Both the position numbers and the translations under genes were made by a program. Below are positions 16,570 through 25,210 of a stretch of 64,000 nt of DNA, piece by piece (the first letter of the stretch is position 1; every line of letters starts with the position of its first letter). The notes below the pieces were generated by a model, which saw nothing but the letters and a program-made list of their open reading frames with translations, searched no databases and had not been told where the DNA came from. Where the stretch lies: positions 1 to 64,000 of the forward strand of contig NZ_JOIY01000023.1 of assembly GCF_000720185.1 (NCBI RefSeq), read 5' to 3'. Origin of the DNA: Streptomyces sp. NRRL S-340 (GTDB taxonomy: Bacteria > Actinomycetota > Actinomycetes > Streptomycetales > Streptomycetaceae).

Positions 16570-17601
16570 TCATCCGCGGTGGCCGCCAGGGACGGGTTTC
16601 GGCGCGGGCGCGGGCGCGGGGACCGGGACGGGGCGCCCTTCGGCCCGCGAGCGGGTGGCGGCGTCCGCGACGGCGAGGGCGGCACGGGCGTCCTGGCCGG
16701 TGCAGGGACTGGGGCGGACACCGGCCACAACCTCGGTGAAGGCGGTGAGTTCGGCGCGGTAGGCGTCCAGGAAGCGTTCCATGAAGCCGGGGTGCGGGGT
16801 GCCTGCGGGCCAGGCCGCCCCCTCCGCCGAGACCAGCGGGGTCTCGTCGGTGAGGCCCGCGACCATCGTGCCCGCGGAGCCGCACACCTCCAGGCGCACG
16901 TCGTAGCCGGCGCCGTTGTAGCGGGTGGCGGTGCACGTGGCGAGGGTGCCGTCGTCGAGGGTGAGGACGCTGACGGCGGTGTCGGCGTCACCGGCGTCGG
17001 AGAAGAACCTCTCGCCGCGGTTGGCGCCGGTGGCGTACACCTCGACGACCTCGTGGCCCGTCACCCAGCGGACGATGTCGTAGTCGTGGACGGAGCAGTC
17101 GCGGAAGATGCCGCCCGATCCGGGGATGTAGCCGGCGGGAGGAGGCGTCGGGTCGGACGTGCACGCCCGCAGCGTGTGCGTCCAGCCCAGGCGGCCGTCG
17201 GCGACGGCCTCGCGCACCGCCTGGTACCCGGCGTCGAAACGGCGCTGGAAGCCGATCTGCAACGGGACTTTGCCGCCCTCCAGGGCCGTCAGGACCCGGT
17301 CGGTCTCCTCCAGCGTGCCGGCGACCGGCTTCTCGCAGAAGGCGGGCAGCCCCGCGCGGTGGGCCGCCAGGATCAGTTCGGCGTGGATGCCGGTGGGCGC
17401 GGCGATGACGACGCCGTCCAGCCGGGCGCCGAGCAGGGCGTCGAGGTCACCCGCGTACTCCGCGCCGACCCGGTCCGCCACCGCACGGGCGGACCGCTCG
17501 TCGGGATCGTGCAGCACGAGGGAGGAGACGGCCGGCAGACCGGCCAGGGTCGTCGCGTGGAACGCGCCGATACGGCCCGTGCCGATGAGTCCGATGCGCA
17601 T
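16570..17601 (-). CDS. Gfo/Idh/MocA oxidoreductase, inositol 2-dehydrogenase-like
   Basis: 343 residues, ATG at 17601 with GAAAGG upstream. MRIGLIGTGRIGAFHATTLA is the NAD-binding glycine motif, FCEKPVAG carries the conserved Lys, and SVHDYDIVRWVTGHEV supplies the Asp/His pair used in myo-inositol dehydrogenase (IolG) catalysis. Oxidation of myo-inositol or an isomer to 2-keto-inositol with NAD+ is the best guess. The last 20 residues are a Pro/Ala/Arg repeat tail. It is divergent from a GntR/HutC regulator, with promoter and a candidate operator overlapping its -10. It lies in the phytate/inositol island though 14 kb from iolE-iolC. Confidence 0.75.
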   Translation of the reverse strand: MRIGLIGTGRIGAFHATTLAGLPAVSSLVLHDPDERSARAVADRVGAEYAGDLDALLGARLDGVVIAAPTGIHAELILAAHRAGLPAFCEKPVAGTLEETDRVLTALEGGKVPLQIGFQRRFDAGYQAVREAVADGRLGWTHTLRACTSDPTPPPAGYIPGSGGIFRDCSVHDYDIVRWVTGHEVVEVYATGANRGERFFSDAGDADTAVSVLTLDDGTLATCTATRYNGAGYDVRLEVCGSAGTMVAGLTDETPLVSAEGAAWPAGTPHPGFMERFLDAYRAELTAFTEVVAGVRPSPCTGQDARAALAVADAATRSRAEGRPVPVPAPAPAPKPVPGGHRG

Positions 17602-17690
17602 GAGCGGAGCCTTTCGTGCGGAGGGGGACGGACGGAGAGCCGGAGCGGCCCGCCTGCTTTCTAGCCCCGGAACCGCCACAGATCAAGTGT

Positions 17691-17727
17691 TTGTGCTGAC
17701 ATAAAGACGTACGGAGCTTAGAGGCAA
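17691..17727 (-). promoter_or_regulatory. Promoter and candidate GntR operator of the dehydrogenase gene
   Basis: On the minus strand -35 TTGCCT (17727-17722), 16 bp, -10 TTTATG (17705-17700). Overlapping the -10 is TTGTGCTGACATAA (17691-17704), one of four TGT-N2-KGACA sites found before genes of the island. A repressor bound here would block the promoter. Confidence 0.5.
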
Positions 17728-17772
17728 TGAGGCATACTGACGCCTGTCGGCAGCAGTCCGCAGGAGGATGAC

Positions 17773-18516
17773 GTGGAGCCGCTAGCACACAGGATCACCA
17801 TCGACCGGAGCAGTCCGGTACCTCTGTACTTCCAGTTCGCCCAGCAGTTGCAGGACCTCATCGAGTCCGGGGAGCTGCCGCCCGGTACGCGGCTGAACAA
17901 CGAGATCGCCATGGCGGACCAGTTCGGCCTGTCCCGCCCGACCATGCGTCAGGCCATGCAGCACCTCGTCAACAAGGGTCTGCTGGCGCGCAAGCGCGGA
18001 GTGGGCACCCAGGTCGTCACCAACCGCATAAGGCGGCAGCTCGAGTTCACCAGCCTCCACGAGGACCTGGAGCGCGACGGGCGCCGGCCGCGCACACAGG
18101 TGCTGTCCGTCGAAACCGTCCCCGCCGAAGGGGAGACCGCCGCCGGGCTCCGTCTGGCCGAGGGGACACCGGTGCTGGCCCTGGAGCGTCTGCGCTTCGC
18201 CGACGACCAGCCGATCGCGCTCCTGCACAACTTCCTGCCGGAAGGGCTGATCGAGCTGACCCTGGAGGAGCTGGCCGAGGCGGGCCTCTACCAGCTGATG
18301 CGCCAGTCCGGCGTCGGCCTGAGCAGCGCGGAGCAGACCATCGGCGCCCGGCGGGCCACGGTCGCCGAGGCCGGCCTCCTCGGCGAGGTCCGCGGCGCCA
18401 CGTTGCTGACCATGACCCGCATCGCGTACGACGGTTCGGGCCGGCCGGTCGAATACGGCCGTCATGTCTACCGGGCCTCGCGCTACTCGTTCGAGATGAC
18501 CGTCTCCGCGCACTGA
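17773..18516 (+). CDS. GntR family regulator (HutC subfamily)
   Basis: 247 residues from GTG with AGGAGG 8 bp upstream. Winged-helix domain at about 15-75: PLYFQFAQQLQDLIESGELPPGTRLNNEIAMADQFGLSRPTMRQAMQHLVNKGLLARKRGVGTQVV. C-terminal UTRA effector domain (about 95-240) with LALERLRFADDQPIALLHNFLPE and VEYGRHVYRASRYSFEMTV. HutC-type regulators bind small ligands such as sugar phosphates or amino acids and usually repress. The divergent inositol-dehydrogenase-like gene and the recurrent TGT-N2-KGACA motif suggest it controls inositol or inositol-phosphate genes. Confidence 0.85.
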   Translation: MEPLAHRITIDRSSPVPLYFQFAQQLQDLIESGELPPGTRLNNEIAMADQFGLSRPTMRQAMQHLVNKGLLARKRGVGTQVVTNRIRRQLEFTSLHEDLERDGRRPRTQVLSVETVPAEGETAAGLRLAEGTPVLALERLRFADDQPIALLHNFLPEGLIELTLEELAEAGLYQLMRQSGVGLSSAEQTIGARRATVAEAGLLGEVRGATLLTMTRIAYDGSGRPVEYGRHVYRASRYSFEMTVSAH

Positions 18517-18554
18517 GCGCGCTGCCGTGCGGTACTTCACCGGCACCGCGTCCC

Positions 18555-19199
18555 TCAGTGCCCGCGTTTGAGGAGCGCGTCGGACAGGTCGGCCGCCGCG
18601 TCGTTCAGGCGCAGGCCGATCACGTCGAGGCGGCGCAGCAGTTCGCGGCGGCTCAGGGAACGGGGACCCAGCTCCTTGCGGAACAGGGCGGCGACGGCGG
18701 TCTGGTACTCGCGCCGCACCCGGCCCGCGGCCTTGCGGGCGGCCAGGGCTCCGTCCTGCACCCGGCGCGGGTCGTCCGGCAGCACGGCGACCGCGTCGCG
18801 CAGCGCGACGAGTCCCTCGCGCACCGCGTCCAGGGCCGTCAGGTCGGCCGGGTCGCCGGGCATGCCGAACAGGTCGGTCTCGCGGACGAGGTCGCGCAGG
18901 TTGTCGAGCACGTCGTCGACGGAGCGGGAGAAGCGGTAGAGGTCCTCCCGGTCGATCGGAGTGGTCAGCGACGCGGACAACTCGGCGACCAGCGCGGCCC
19001 GGTGGCTGTCGCCCTCGTGCTCGACCGCGCCCATGGCCGTGCGTGCGTCGGCCGGGCTGAGGTGTCCGGCCGCGAGGTCGGCGGCGAGGTCGACGCCCTT
19101 GACCGTCGCGTTCAGCTGCTCGGTCAGGAGGGCGACGGTTGTGCGGTGCGAATGTCCGGTGAGGTCACCGAGAATGCGGCGGACGGCAGCGGCTACCAA
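18555..19199 (-). CDS. DUF47 family protein (PhoU-like partner of PiT)
   Basis: 214 residues, helical, with paired PhoU-like repeats (LLTEQLNATVKGVDLAADL; HEGDSHRAALVAEL; FSRSVDDVLDNLRDLVRETDLFGM). E/DxxxD clusters (for example EHEGD, RSVDDVLDN) would bind metal. A TTG start at 19199 is chosen because GAAGGGA lies 8 bp upstream and the codon overlaps the end of the permease gene, so the two are coupled. DUF47 proteins regulate low-affinity PiT phosphate transporters. Confidence 0.8.
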   Translation of the reverse strand: MVAAAVRRILGDLTGHSHRTTVALLTEQLNATVKGVDLAADLAAGHLSPADARTAMGAVEHEGDSHRAALVAELSASLTTPIDREDLYRFSRSVDDVLDNLRDLVRETDLFGMPGDPADLTALDAVREGLVALRDAVAVLPDDPRRVQDGALAARKAAGRVRREYQTAVAALFRKELGPRSLSRRELLRRLDVIGLRLNDAAADLSDALLKRGH

Positions 19200-20164
19200 G
19201 AGGTGAGTCCCTTCACGAGAAGGCCGGCCAATGAACCGGCGGCGAAACCGGCCGGCAGGGTCACCAGCCAGGCGGTCAGCAGGGGAACGGTGAACTGCCA
19301 GCGCACCCGTCGGCTGCCCTCGCTGGCACCCGTGCCGATCAGGCCGCCGGCCAGGGACTGGGTCATGCTGACCGGCATGCCGAGCCCCACAGTGGACAAC
19401 ACCGCGGCGGAGGAGGCGAGTTCGGCCGACATCACCTGCCACGGCCGGGCGGAGAGCAGCCGGCCGGCCGCGCCGCGCGCGATCCTGCGCGCCCCCACCA
19501 GGGCACCCAGGGCGAAGACCACCGCCACCAGGGCGTCGCCGGTCTCCCAGGGCCGGGGGAGCAGCGTGTCTCCCGCGAAGGTCACGGCGACCACCGCGAA
19601 CATCTTCTGCCCGTCGTTGGCGGCGTAGGCCAGGCACTGTGTTCCGAAAGCGGCCAGTTGCACAGCGCGCACCAGGCGGGGCATGCCGCGCACCGCGGGG
19701 ATCCGGCGCACGGTGCGGCCGATGAGCCAGCCGGCCGCCACCCCCACCAGCGGTGCAGCGGCACCGACGGTCAGCACCAGGGCCAGGTGCCCCCAGGAGG
19801 GCCGCACCCCCAGGGCGAGACCGGCCCCCGCCAGCGCACCCAGCACCGCCAGGGTCAGCGACGTGGCCACACCCCGCCAGGTCAGCACCACGACGAGGGC
19901 CACGGAGGCCGCGGCGCCCGCGAGGAAGACCGACTGCGCGGTGGCGGGCGGCCCCTGGCCGAGGCGGCCGGTGAAGGTGCGGGCGACGGCCAGGCCGAAG
20001 AGATGCGGGCCCAGACCGACGGCCAGGGTCAGCAGCGCCAGCGCCAGACCCGCCGAGCGGCTGCGGTGCCGTACGGCCAGCTCCAGCAGCGCGCCGCCGT
20101 CGTTGGCTCCGCAGACGAAGACGAAGGCGACGGCGGTGACGCACAGGGCGACGGTCAGGGTCAC
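19193..20164 (-). CDS. PiT family inorganic phosphate permease
   Basis: 323 residues, about ten hydrophobic segments. The two PiT signatures are present: FVCGANDGGALLEL near the N-terminus and AYAANDGQKMFAVV in the middle. GTG at 20164 is chosen because AAAGAGG precedes it; a longer reading adds a Pro/Glu repeat stretch of non-protein character. It imports phosphate (metal-phosphate) with protons. It ends overlapping the DUF47 start and lies just downstream of a phytase gene on the same strand, so released phosphate could be taken up here. Confidence 0.85.
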   Translation of the reverse strand: MTLTVALCVTAVAFVFVCGANDGGALLELAVRHRSRSAGLALALLTLAVGLGPHLFGLAVARTFTGRLGQGPPATAQSVFLAGAAASVALVVVLTWRGVATSLTLAVLGALAGAGLALGVRPSWGHLALVLTVGAAAPLVGVAAGWLIGRTVRRIPAVRGMPRLVRAVQLAAFGTQCLAYAANDGQKMFAVVAVTFAGDTLLPRPWETGDALVAVVFALGALVGARRIARGAAGRLLSARPWQVMSAELASSAAVLSTVGLGMPVSMTQSLAGGLIGTGASEGSRRVRWQFTVPLLTAWLVTLPAGFAAGSLAGLLVKGLTSW

Positions 20165-20255
20165 GGAGGCCTCTTTCACGACGGGCGTGTCGGGCAACGG
20201 CGGCGCACGGGCACCCACACCGGATCCGCACCCGCGCCGGCAACGGTCCGGACAC

Positions 20256-20340
20256 GGCCCCGGCACCGGCATCGGGCCCGGCAGGGGCCCCGGCACCGGC
20301 ATCGGGTCCGGTAGGGGCTCCGGCTCCGGCTCCGGCGCGG
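20256..20340. repeat. 30-bp tandem repeat upstream of the PiT gene
   Basis: Two near-identical 30-bp units (20256-20285 and 20286-20315; each starts ggccccggcaccggcatcgg) are followed by ggctcc triplet-pair repeats. Non-coding leader of the PiT gene. Probably a slippage product. Confidence 0.6.
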
Positions 20341-20384
20341 GCGCGTGGCGCACTCTGCGCGGATCGCGGGCCCGCGGAGCGGCC

Positions 20385-20448
20385 GGGGAGACGCGCAGGG
20401 GGGGCGCCGTCTCCCCGCGAATCGCACGGAGCGCTCCGCGCCGGAGCG
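20385..20448. terminator. Two stem-loops after the phytase gene
   Basis: GGGGAGACG (20385-20393) pairs with CGTCTCCCC (20408-20416), and CGCTCCG (20432-20438) with CGGAGCG (20442-20448). The second begins 10 bp beyond the phytase stop on the minus strand. Together they probably terminate phytase transcription before the PiT gene. Confidence 0.45.
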
Positions 20449-20457
20449 GAGCAGGGG

Positions 20458-21765
20458 TCAGCGCACCCCGGCGGCGCGCAGGACGTCGGCGAGGTCGACG
20501 AGCTTGTAGTCGGTGTCGGTGCGGCCCCCGTCGTCGCCGCCCGCGGCCGGTGCATTGTAACCGTCCTGGGCGACGAACAGACCGTGCGGGAAGGCGGTGC
20601 CCAGTGCTCGGCCGGTGGCGGCGATGCCGTCCGTCTCCTCCGAGCCGTCGACCGTCGCGCCCGGGGCGACGCGGAACGCGCCGGCCCAGCGGTCGTCGGA
20701 GGTGTCGTAGAGGGAGTAGGTGTAGTCACCCTGGCTGGAGGCGATCAGGTACTGCCGGCCGGAGGGTGCGCGAAAGAGGGTGAGTCCCTCGGTGTCCGCG
20801 ACGAGGTGGTGGCCGCCGTACCCCGGGTCGTCGCCGGCCACGCACTCCTCGCTCGCCGGGTCGTACTCGGCCGGCACGCCGAACTGCTCGGTCCGGTCGA
20901 CCAGTCGCGGCGCGGCGGCGAGGTCCGCGGACACCTTCCAGATCCCGACGTCCTCCTGGCCGATGTAGGCGACCCCCCGGCCGGCGTCCACGGTGATGCC
21001 TTCGGCCTGCGGCCCGCTGCCCGGCTTCTCGCACGGGCTCCAGGAGCCGCCGGGCGTGCGGAAGGTGCTCGGCAGGGTGAGGGTACGGACCTTGTCGTAG
21101 GTGAGGGTGCCGGCCGCGGTGACGCGCACCTCGAACAGTCCCACGTCGGGGCTGTGGCGGCGGCTGGCGAGCACGTACGAGCGGCCGGTGCGCCGGTCGC
21201 GCCAGGCCGCGGTGCCGTACGCCGTGTACTGGTCGTCGACCTCGGCTTCGGTGGCGGCGAAGGCGCGCGGGACCGCCGCGTCGGTGACGTCGGTCAGCGG
21301 CGCCGACGGCCGGGAGCCGTCGATCCGGTAGAAGCGGATGCGGTCGCGTCCGCGGTCGGTGACCACGGCGACGTCCGAGCGCCGGCCGTCGGGGAAGCGC
21401 AGACCGGTGAGCACGTCCACGTTGTTGAAGCGGCCGGGTGCCGATCCGGCGGCGGGCGCCGCGGGGGCGGGCAGGGTCTCGAGCCGCGTGCCGTCGAGAC
21501 GGTGGACGTCGAGGCCGCCCTCCTTGGCCGTGCCCAGGACGAGGCTGGACCCGGGGTGGGCGGCGTCGTACCAGATCGCGGGGTCGTCGGCGTTGGAGTT
21601 GCCGCCCTCGTCGTCGTCGAAGAGAGCCGGCGTCTCCGCCTTGGCGTACACCGGCGCGACGGTGTGGTTGCCGGGCAGCGGGGCGGTGGCGGCGGTCGCC
21701 GTGGCCGCCGCCAGTCCGGAGACGAGGACGGTGAGCGCGGCGGTGAGGCGGGTGCGTCTGTGCAT
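20458..21765 (-). CDS. Secreted beta-propeller phytase
   Basis: 435 residues with a Sec signal peptide (MHRRTRLTAALTVLVSGLAAATATA, cleavage near 25-30). The mature part fits the Ca-dependent beta-propeller phytase family: DDPAIWYDAAHPGSSLVLGTAKEGGLDVHRLDG, NNVDVLTGLRF, QAEGITVDAGRGVAYIGQEDVGIWKV and DTEGLTLFRAPSGRQYLIASSQGDYTYSLYD, with ADDPA, AEG and DTEG supplying Ca and phosphate ligands. It releases phosphate from phytate outside the cell, leaving lower inositol phosphates. A PHO box upstream suggests PhoP control. Neighbours are a PiT permease and an importer with phosphatases. Confidence 0.9.
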   Translation of the reverse strand: MHRRTRLTAALTVLVSGLAAATATAATAPLPGNHTVAPVYAKAETPALFDDDEGGNSNADDPAIWYDAAHPGSSLVLGTAKEGGLDVHRLDGTRLETLPAPAAPAAGSAPGRFNNVDVLTGLRFPDGRRSDVAVVTDRGRDRIRFYRIDGSRPSAPLTDVTDAAVPRAFAATEAEVDDQYTAYGTAAWRDRRTGRSYVLASRRHSPDVGLFEVRVTAAGTLTYDKVRTLTLPSTFRTPGGSWSPCEKPGSGPQAEGITVDAGRGVAYIGQEDVGIWKVSADLAAAPRLVDRTEQFGVPAEYDPASEECVAGDDPGYGGHHLVADTEGLTLFRAPSGRQYLIASSQGDYTYSLYDTSDDRWAGAFRVAPGATVDGSEETDGIAATGRALGTAFPHGLFVAQDGYNAPAAGGDDGGRTDTDYKLVDLADVLRAAGVR

Positions 21766-21823
21766 GGTGTTCCTCCCTGACGGGGGGTCTGTCACCCCAT
21801 GGTGCTGCGGACCTTACATAAGA

Positions 21824-21837
21824 ATGTGCGGACAAAT
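21824..21837. promoter_or_regulatory. TGT-N2-KGACA site, phytase side
   Basis: ATGTGCGGACAAAT, about 60 bp before the phytase start. Shares WTGT-N2-KGACA with the sites at 17691, 21941 and 31802. Confidence 0.4.
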
Positions 21838-21869
21838 GAAGGGGGCGGGAAGGAGGTTGTGGCGGCCCT

Positions 21870-21891
21870 TCCAGGTGAACGGCAGGTGACC
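21870..21891 (-). promoter_or_regulatory. PHO box (PhoP direct repeats)
   Basis: On the minus strand GGTCACCTGCC is followed by GTTCACCTGGA: two 11-nt direct repeat units beginning G(G/T)TCACC, the Streptomyces PhoP consensus. Lies 105-126 bp before the phytase start and points toward it. Confidence 0.6.
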
Positions 21892-21940
21892 TGCGGGTTA
21901 CGGAAGCACTAACAGCACATCAGAAACTGGTGTCATCAGT

Positions 21941-21954
21941 ATGTCTTGACATAG
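21941..21954. promoter_or_regulatory. TGT-N2-KGACA site, importer side
   Basis: ATGTCTTGACATAG contains the perfect palindrome ATGTC-TT-GACAT, the best match to a GntR-type dyad among the four sites. It overlaps a TTGACA hexamer 112 bp before the binding-protein gene. Confidence 0.5.
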
Positions 21955-22065
21955 AACCGGGTGCCGTTGAAGCTGTCCGGCATCAGGTCGCCGAGCCGTG
22001 CTCGATGGCCTCGGACCACGCCATTCGAGCCCGGTTTCCCCCGGGACACCGCGGGAGGTCACGCC

Positions 22066-23277
22066 ATGCCCAGTCGCTCTTTCCGGGCCCGTCCCCGACT
22101 CACCGGCCGCCACCGGCGCACCGCCGTCGCCGTCGCCCTCGCCGGCGCGCTCGGCGCCGCTGCCGCCTGCGCGCCCTCCGGCAACGCGGGTTCCGGCGCG
22201 GGCCCGGGCGCCGGTCCCAGCGTGAAACCGGTGATCGAGACCGGCTTCGACCTGGACCGGCTCGTCGCCGCGGCCAGGAAGGAAGGCAGCGTCACGGTCT
22301 ACGACAGCACCGGTGACATCACCAAGACTGCCGCCGCCTTCACCGCCGAGTACGGCATCAAGGCCACCGGGGTGAAGAGCAAGGTCGGCGACACCCTGGA
22401 GAAGATGACCCGCGAGAACCAGGCGGGCAACGCGACCATCGACGCCACCTTCTACGAGGACGGCCCCTCGCTCGTCGGCCAGTTGCTGGCGCAGAAGGTC
22501 GTCTACACGTGGATACCCGGCAGCCTGGTCCAGGACATCCCCGCCCCCAGGCAGAACCCGCTGCAGGTCCTGTCCAAGGGCAACATGTGGGTCTACAACC
22601 CCAGGCTCTTCCCGAAGGGATGCCCGGTACGGAACGTCTGGGACCTGACCGACCCGGCCTGGAAGGGAAAGGTCGCCCTCCAGGACCCCCTGGGCAAGCC
22701 CAACATGGTCGAATTCTTCAACCAGTTGAAGTCCGGCGGGGAGACCCGGCTGCGGCAGGCGTACCGGGCGAAGTACGGCAAGGACCTGCCGGCCGGCGAG
22801 TCCGCCGGTGAGGCCTGGGTCAAGGGCCTGGCCGGCAACAGCCCGATCCTCACGTCCTCGGACGACGACGCGGCCGCCGCCGTGGCCTCGCCGAACCAGA
22901 CCAAGGAACGCCTCGCCCTGGTGTCCAACGCGAAGTTCCGTGACGTGAAGGACAAGGACTACTCCATGCGGGTCTGCACCGGGATGCAGCCCTGGGCGGG
23001 CTACCAGTACCCCAAGTTCGCCGCCGTGGCGACGAAGACCAGGCACCCGAACGCGGCCAGGCTCTTCGTGTACTTCATGCTCACGCAGGCCGGCGTGGAC
23101 ACCCAGATGAACACCGGCGGCGTCCCCGGCAACCCTCGCCTCAAGCCCGGCTCCTTCATGCCGGACGGCCTGACCGACTGGAACGGACAGCTGTTCGTCT
23201 TCGACCCGGCCCGGCTCGGCGGCGACTTCGCGAACCTGCAGGCGATGCAGGACTACTGGCGCCTCAACCACCGCTGA
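22066..23277 (+). CDS. ABC importer substrate-binding lipoprotein (AfuA/FbpA-like)
   Basis: 403 residues. The lipoprotein signal has an Ala-Ala-Cys lipobox (ALGAAAACAPSG; Cys near 29). The mature domain begins LVAAARKEGSVTVYDSTGD, the start typical of iron(III)/sugar-phosphate binding proteins, with VGDTLEKMTRENQAGNATID and DLTDPAWKGKVALQDP. GGGAGG precedes the ATG. FbpA-like proteins bind ferric iron, but the AfuA branch binds hexose phosphates and inositol-phosphate relatives are known. Lack of a Tyr-Tyr ferric pair could not be judged. Downstream phosphatases favour a phosphorylated organic substrate such as an inositol phosphate. Confidence 0.8.
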   Translation: MPSRSFRARPRLTGRHRRTAVAVALAGALGAAAACAPSGNAGSGAGPGAGPSVKPVIETGFDLDRLVAAARKEGSVTVYDSTGDITKTAAAFTAEYGIKATGVKSKVGDTLEKMTRENQAGNATIDATFYEDGPSLVGQLLAQKVVYTWIPGSLVQDIPAPRQNPLQVLSKGNMWVYNPRLFPKGCPVRNVWDLTDPAWKGKVALQDPLGKPNMVEFFNQLKSGGETRLRQAYRAKYGKDLPAGESAGEAWVKGLAGNSPILTSSDDDAAAAVASPNQTKERLALVSNAKFRDVKDKDYSMRVCTGMQPWAGYQYPKFAAVATKTRHPNAARLFVYFMLTQAGVDTQMNTGGVPGNPRLKPGSFMPDGLTDWNGQLFVFDPARLGGDFANLQAMQDYWRLNHR

Positions 23278-23283
23278 CCACCC

Positions 23284-23315
23284 GCCGGGCCCGGTCCGTC
23301 ACGACCGGGCCCGGC
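23284..23315 (+). other. Intercistronic stem-loop
   Basis: GCCGGGCCCGGTC and GACCGGGCCCGGC form a perfect 13-bp stem with a 6-base loop, starting 7 bp after the binding-protein stop. Such structures commonly stabilise or attenuate mRNA so that the binding protein is made in excess over the membrane subunits. Confidence 0.6.
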
Positions 23316-23346
23316 CCGCACCCGGACACGTTACGGAGACCCGCGC

Positions 23347-25203
23347 ATGGCCGCCGCCACCCGCCCACCCGTCACCGCACCTCCCGACCCCGGTCACAGC
23401 CCGGCCGGGACCCGGCTCAGCCGACTGCGCTACCGGCTGAGCGTCCTGCGGCACGAGCCGACCCACGTGCTCGGCGTCCTGCTCATCGCCGCCCTGGTCT
23501 ACCTGGTCCTCGCACCGCTGATCGCGGTCCTGTCCGACTCCGCACAGGTGCAGCACGGCGACGAGGGCCAGGCCTTCCAGGCGCCCGGCTCCACCACCGG
23601 CTACTACTTCTGGCGGGTCTTCCGCTCGCCCGTGGCCAGGCTCCTGTTCTGGCAGCCGCTGCTGCACACCGTCGTGGTCTCGCTCGGCGTGACCGTCGTC
23701 GCCGTGCTGCTCGGCGGGTCGACGGCCTGGCTGCTGACCCGCACCGACGTGACCGGCCGCAAGTGGCTGTCCACCGCGCTGGTCGTGCCCTACATGCTGC
23801 CCTCGTGGACGTTCGCGCTGGCCTGGCTCGCGCTCTTCAAGAACGACTCCTCCGGCGGCCAGATCGGCATCCTGGAGTCATGGGGAGTGCACACCCCCGA
23901 CTGGCTGGCCTACGGCCAGGTCCCCATCATCATCTGCCTGGGCCTGCACTACTACCCGTTCGTGCTGCTGCTGTTCGGCAACGCGCTGCGCCGCATCGAC
24001 AGCCAGCTGGAGGACTCCGCGCGCATCCTGGGCGCCGGCCGCGGCACCATCGCGGCCCGGATCACACTGCCGCTGATGCTGCCGTCGCTGTCGTCGTCGG
24101 TGCTGCTGGTCTTCGGCCGCATCCTCGGCACCTTCGGCACCCCCTACATCCTGGGCCTGCCGGTCAACTACGACCTGCTCTCCACCTCACTGTTCCGGTC
24201 GGTCAACAGCCACCAGCGGGGCGTCACCGCCGTGCTGACGGCGGTCATCGTGGTGATCGGCGTGCTGGTGATCCTCGTCGACACCCGGCTGGCCAGGGAA
24301 CAGAAGCGGTTCATCACGGTCGGCGGCAAGGGAGCCATGGACCGCCTCGCCCGGCTCGGCCGCTGGCGGCTGCCCGCGCTCGGCGTCGCGCTCGCGGTGT
24401 TCACCGCGGGCGTCGTCGTCCCCGTGGCCACCCTGGCCCTGTCCACCGTGACCAAGACCCCCGGCGTCTTCCACGCCGACAACTTCACCCTCAAGTACTG
24501 GGTCGGCGCCCATCTGGCGGGCGCACCCGGCTTCCCGCACGGCGTGCTGCGCGGCACCGAGCTGTACTCGGCAGCGTGGAACAGCCTGCGCATCGTCGGC
24601 CTGGCCGCCCTCATCTGCGGGGTGGCGGGCCTGCTCATCGGCTACGTCGTCGTCCGCGCCGGCGGCAGCAGGATCGGCTCGCTCCTGCGGCAGATCAGCT
24701 TCCTGCCGTACATGGTGCCCGGCATCGCCTTCGCGGCGGCCTTCCTCTCCCTGTTCGCCGTGCGCCGCGGCCCGGTCCCCGCCCTGTACGGCTCAATCAG
24801 CCTGCTGGTGATCGTGCTGGCCGTCACCCACCTGCCGTACTCCTCGCGCTCGGGCATCAGCGCCATGACCCAGCTCGGCCGCGAACCCGAGGAGGCCGCC
24901 CAGGTGTCCGGGGCCGGCTGGTTCACCCGGCTGCGCAGGATCATCCTCCCGATCCAGCGCGGCGCCCTGACCACCGGAGTGATCCTTCCGTTCATCTCCG
25001 GCCTGAAGGAGCTGAGCATCGTCATCATGCTCACCACCACCGGCACCCAGTTGCTGACCACACTGTCGATCAACCTCGTCGACTACGCCTACGACCAGAT
25101 GGCCAACGCGGTGGTCCTCGTCATCGCGCTGGTCTCCTTCCTCGCCACCTACCTCACCCAGCGCCTGACCAAGACCAACCTGTCGTCCGGACTCGGAGGC
25201 TGA
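23347..25203 (+). CDS. ABC importer fused permease (two BPD domains)
   Basis: 618 residues with about twelve transmembrane helices in two binding-protein-dependent permease units. The EAA loops are RIDSQLEDSARILGAGRGT (about 218) and LGREPEEAAQVSGAGWFTRL (about 505), each ending in I-LP before a helix. This FbpB/AfuB/PotBC-like fused architecture is typical for ferric and sugar-phosphate importers. It acts in the membrane with the lipoprotein upstream and the ATPase 7 bp downstream. Confidence 0.9.
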   Translation: MAAATRPPVTAPPDPGHSPAGTRLSRLRYRLSVLRHEPTHVLGVLLIAALVYLVLAPLIAVLSDSAQVQHGDEGQAFQAPGSTTGYYFWRVFRSPVARLLFWQPLLHTVVVSLGVTVVAVLLGGSTAWLLTRTDVTGRKWLSTALVVPYMLPSWTFALAWLALFKNDSSGGQIGILESWGVHTPDWLAYGQVPIIICLGLHYYPFVLLLFGNALRRIDSQLEDSARILGAGRGTIAARITLPLMLPSLSSSVLLVFGRILGTFGTPYILGLPVNYDLLSTSLFRSVNSHQRGVTAVLTAVIVVIGVLVILVDTRLAREQKRFITVGGKGAMDRLARLGRWRLPALGVALAVFTAGVVVPVATLALSTVTKTPGVFHADNFTLKYWVGAHLAGAPGFPHGVLRGTELYSAAWNSLRIVGLAALICGVAGLLIGYVVVRAGGSRIGSLLRQISFLPYMVPGIAFAAAFLSLFAVRRGPVPALYGSISLLVIVLAVTHLPYSSRSGISAMTQLGREPEEAAQVSGAGWFTRLRRIILPIQRGALTTGVILPFISGLKELSIVIMLTTTGTQLLTTLSINLVDYAYDQMANAVVLVIALVSFLATYLTQRLTKTNLSSGLGG

Positions 25204-25210
25204 AGACGTC

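Larger units (their letters stand above)
21766..22065. other. Divergent regulatory region between phytase and importer
   Basis: 300 bp holding a PHO box, two candidate GntR-type sites (21824, 21941) and a perfect palindrome GCAGGTGACCTGC (21883-21895) over one PHO repeat. A TTGACA at 21946-21951 inside the second site could be a -35 for the importer operon, but no good -10 follows. Both divergent operons appear to be controlled from here. Confidence 0.5.

Noticed and set aside
16276..17664. Plus-strand frame opposite the inositol-dehydrogenase-like gene
   Set aside because: Antisense shadow; the minus-strand gene has NAD-binding and catalytic motifs in the expected order.
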